Below are positions 4,475 through 6,027 of a DNA stretch of 6,027 nt, in pieces (position 1 is the first letter of the stretch; each line of letters opens with the position of its first letter). Origin of the DNA: Treponema sp. GTDB taxonomy: Bacteria > Spirochaetota > Spirochaetia > Treponematales > Breznakiellaceae. Both the position numbers and the translations under genes were made by a program. The notes under the pieces are model-generated. The model was not told the origin of the DNA. It worked only from the letters and a program-made list of their open reading frames with translations, and did no database searches. The stretch is from the NCBI GenBank assembly GCA_031257595.1, contig JAIROH010000178.1, positions 1 to 6,027 of the forward strand. Reading direction: 5' to 3'.

Positions 4475-5614
4475 GTGGAATTTTTATTGGATGGTGTTCT
4501 TGCGTTAAGCTGGAAACAGATCATAATGTTCGGCATTGGCCTTGTACTCATCTATTTGGGTATTGCCAAAGAATACGAGCCGGCGCTGCTCATGCCGATG
4601 GGTTTTGGGGCGATACTGGTCAATCTGCCTTTAAGCGGCGTACTTAACCAGATTATGCCCGGCATAGGGGAAACCCACGGGGTAATCCAGTGGCTTTTTG
4701 AAAAAGGAATCGGCGCGTCCGAAGTAATGCCCCTGCTCCTCTTTATCGGTATAGGGGCGATGATAGATTTTTCCCCGCTGCTGTCGCGCCCCGTGTATTT
4801 TCTTTTCGGCGCATCCGCCCACTTCGGGATTTTCGCGGCGATAAGTCTTTCCTGTCTTTTGGGTTTCAGCTTAAAAGACGCCGCGGCCATCGGCATCATC
4901 GGCGCGGCGGACGGGCCTACCACGATACTGGTTTCCCAGGTGCTTCGTTCAAACTATTTGGGACCGATAGCGGTAACGGCTTATTCGTATATGTCCCTCG
5001 TGCCGATCATTCAGCCCTTCGCGATAAAGATGACCACTACCAAAAAAGAGCGGATGATCAAGATGGATCCGGTGGCAGGCACGGAAATACCCCGGATATT
5101 GAAAATCATTTTTCCGATTGTTGTAACTGTCATTGTGGGTTTTATTTCCCCCTCCGCGGTCGCGCTCATCGGTTTTTTAATGTTCGGGAACCTTGTCCGC
5201 GAATGCGGGGTATTGGAATCCCTTTCCGAAACCGCGCAAAAAAGTCTTTCCAACCTGATAACCCTGCTTTTGGGTCTTACCATTGCCTTTACCCTCAAAG
5301 CGGAAGAATTTCTAACGATCGATACGCTCAAAATACTCGCCCTTGGTCTTTTCGCGTTTATTCTTGATACGGTGGGAGGGGTTTTATTTACCAAATTTCT
5401 CAATTTGTTCCTGAAGAAAAAAATAAACCCGATGATAGGCGCGGCGGGAATTTCGGCGTTTCCGATGTCCTCACGGGTTATTCAAAAACTCGCGCTTAAA
5501 GAGGACCCTACCAACATATTTTTGATGCACGCGGTAAGCGCAAATGTTTCGGGACAAATCGCCTCCGTAGCGGCAAGCGGACTGGTTTTGAGTCTGATAG
5601 TGCAGTATTTATAA
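4475..5614 (+). CDS. oadB: Sodium ion-translocating decarboxylase, beta subunit (OadB/MmdB/GcdB family)
   Basis: This 379-aa membrane protein is the sodium-channel subunit of biotin-dependent decarboxylases. These couple decarboxylation of oxaloacetate, methylmalonyl-CoA or glutaconyl-CoA to Na+ export across the inner membrane. Family hallmarks are present: FEP-like YEPALLMPMGFGAILVNLP (34-52), GAADGPTTI (143-151), SYMSLVPIIQP (171-181) and NPMIGAAGISAFPMSSR (318-334). Aligning by motif with Klebsiella OadB, D146, Y172, N318, G322, S327 and R334 match the residues known there as D203, Y229, N373, G377, S382 and R389. The GTG start has AAGGAAG just upstream and gives the N-terminus usual for the family. 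Many hydrophobic spans are visible. The substrate cannot be decided here; the alpha subunit lies elsewhere. Residue 116 is His where Gln is common. Confidence 0.95.
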   Translation: MEFLLDGVLALSWKQIIMFGIGLVLIYLGIAKEYEPALLMPMGFGAILVNLPLSGVLNQIMPGIGETHGVIQWLFEKGIGASEVMPLLLFIGIGAMIDFSPLLSRPVYFLFGASAHFGIFAAISLSCLLGFSLKDAAAIGIIGAADGPTTILVSQVLRSNYLGPIAVTAYSYMSLVPIIQPFAIKMTTTKKERMIKMDPVAGTEIPRILKIIFPIVVTVIVGFISPSAVALIGFLMFGNLVRECGVLESLSETAQKSLSNLITLLLGLTIAFTLKAEEFLTIDTLKILALGLFAFILDTVGGVLFTKFLNLFLKKKINPMIGAAGISAFPMSSRVIQKLALKEDPTNIFLMHAVSANVSGQIASVAASGLVLSLIVQYL

Positions 5615-5627
5615 AAGGAGCCCCGCA

Positions 5628-5774
5628 ATGAATGAAACTGTTTTGAACAATGTGTTTGCCTCTCTTGAGATTATGTGGAAAGGGATGCTGGGCCTTTTTA
5701 TTATCTGCGGCGGCGTCGCGATAGTCATGACGTTTATCGCGAAATTTACCAAAGGCAAAGACCAGGCATCCTGA
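5628..5774 (+). CDS. OadG-related small transporter subunit (48 aa)
   Basis: This tiny gene starts 13 bases after the beta-subunit stop, with a strong AAGGAG site 7 bases before the ATG. The product is 48 aa. It has a short N-terminal segment with a helix (FASLEIMWKGM), one hydrophobic membrane span (GLFIICGGVAIVMTFIA, about residues 22-38) and a basic C-terminus (KFTKGKDQAS). The pattern LEIMWKGMLGLF followed by a single span resembles the OadG-related small subunits found beside OadB-type genes in anaerobes. Known OadG anchors the alpha subunit and stabilises the beta-gamma assembly; a similar role is inferred. It lacks the long Pro/Ala linker and Zn-binding tail of enterobacterial OadG. 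The positively charged end after the span favours a cytoplasmic C-terminus. Confidence 0.8.
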   Translation: MNETVLNNVFASLEIMWKGMLGLFIICGGVAIVMTFIAKFTKGKDQAS

Positions 5775-5934
5775 CCTAATGTTCTGTCTTATACAGATCG
5801 CATATAGACCGTATTCAACAGATAAAGTTTACTCTTATAGTTTTGGCTAAATTAAAGGCCGAATGTTGTCTTTAGTTCGCGTCGCCGGAGGTTTTGGCAG
5901 GCACACCTACAAAAAAGTATCGCGGGGTGACTGC
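5775..5934. other. Non-coding stretch after the decarboxylase genes
   Basis: I find no supported gene or tRNA here. TCTGT (5783-5787) and ACAGA (5793-5797) could form a small 5-bp hairpin soon after the stop, but there is no T-run, so no clear terminator for the decarboxylase unit. The stretch is more A+T-rich up to about 5875 and then becomes G+C-richer before the hairpin array. Confidence 0.5.
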
Positions 5935-5957
5935 GCAATGTGCTTTTAGCACATTGC
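5935..5957. repeat. Hairpin 1 of the right-end array, 9-bp arms
   Basis: GCAATGTGC (5935-5943) and GCACATTGC (5949-5957) are perfect complements around a TTTTA loop. It lies 3 bases from the next hairpin. It resembles the 34-54 hairpin in shape and partly in sequence (GCAA..TGC arms). Confidence 0.65.
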
Positions 5958-5960
5958 AGC

Positions 5961-5985
5961 GGAGTTTTGCCCATGGCAAAACTCC
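5961..5985. repeat. Hairpin 2 of the right-end array, 11-bp arms
   Basis: GGAGTTTTGCC (5961-5971) and GGCAAAACTCC (5975-5985) pair perfectly over 11 bp with a CAT spacer. The GGAGTTT outer half of the arm is shared with the next hairpin. Confidence 0.7.
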
Positions 5986-5999
5986 TCCATGCGTTACCT

Positions 6000-6024
6000 G
6001 GAGTTTCCGCAAAGCGGAAACTCC
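6000..6024. repeat. Hairpin 3 of the right-end array, 11-bp arms
   Basis: GGAGTTTCCGC (6000-6010) and GCGGAAACTCC (6014-6024) pair perfectly over 11 bp with an AAA spacer. The arm begins with the same GGAGTTT as hairpin 2 but the inner half differs, with complementarity kept. The window ends 3 bases later, so the array may continue. Confidence 0.7.
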
Positions 6025-6027
6025 GCC

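Noticed and set aside
5973..6027. Open frame from ATG 5973 running off the window, with GGAG 8 bases upstream
   Set aside because: It consists of hairpins 2 and 3; the GGAG is part of the palindrome arm, and only 18 codons are visible with no recognisable protein signal. It cannot be excluded without the sequence beyond the edge.
5775..6027. tRNA gene, CRISPR array or mobile-element end in the right intergenic region
   Set aside because: There is no cloverleaf or T-loop consensus, the repeats are palindromes rather than spaced direct repeats, and there is no transposase or target-site duplication.

Overview
The window is about 6 kb of bacterial chromosome with mid-range base composition. It carries seven convincing protein genes and three hairpin-rich intergenic stretches. 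The mix (an OadB-type sodium pump subunit with a tiny OadG-like partner, a COG3146-type acyltransferase, a compact TtcA-like enzyme and a lysine/alanine-rich mini-protein) looks to me like a host-associated anaerobe, most likely a Treponema-like spirochaete. That placement rests on family recognition only; no rRNA or other phylogenetic marker is present.

Layout, left to right. Positions 1-158 hold three hairpins, including a 58-bp nested inverted repeat. An unrecognised 198-aa gene lies on the minus strand at 159-755. A divergent intergenic region (756-999) contains three further hairpins and a possible promoter. It leads to a 76-aa, strongly basic protein (1000-1230) that may bind DNA. Two hairpin/U-tract structures follow, the second ending directly against the ribosome binding site of a 66-aa heavy-metal-associated (CopZ/MerP-like) protein (1308-1508). 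Then come a TcdA-type tRNA ct6A dehydratase (1520-2359), a TtcA-like tRNA thiolase that overlaps it by one base (2359-3096), and a COG3146/PF04339 acyltransferase-like protein (3138-4337). These four genes look like one transcription unit.

A new unit begins with a good sigma70-type promoter at 4415-4442. It encodes the beta subunit of a sodium-translocating decarboxylase (4475-5614) and a 48-aa, single-membrane-span OadG-related subunit (5628-5774). The biotin-dependent alpha subunit is not in the window. The final 253 bases have no convincing gene and end in three perfect hairpins in a row, probably continuing past the edge.

Functionally there are two themes. The first is tRNA anticodon-loop modification: TcdA acts at A37 and TtcA at C32, with a metal-binding protein encoded just upstream. 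The second is sodium-pump energy conservation from decarboxylation. No CRISPR array, transposase, tRNA or rRNA gene was seen. The least explained parts are the hairpin clusters, the terminator pressed against an RBS upstream of the metal-binding gene, and the small basic protein.
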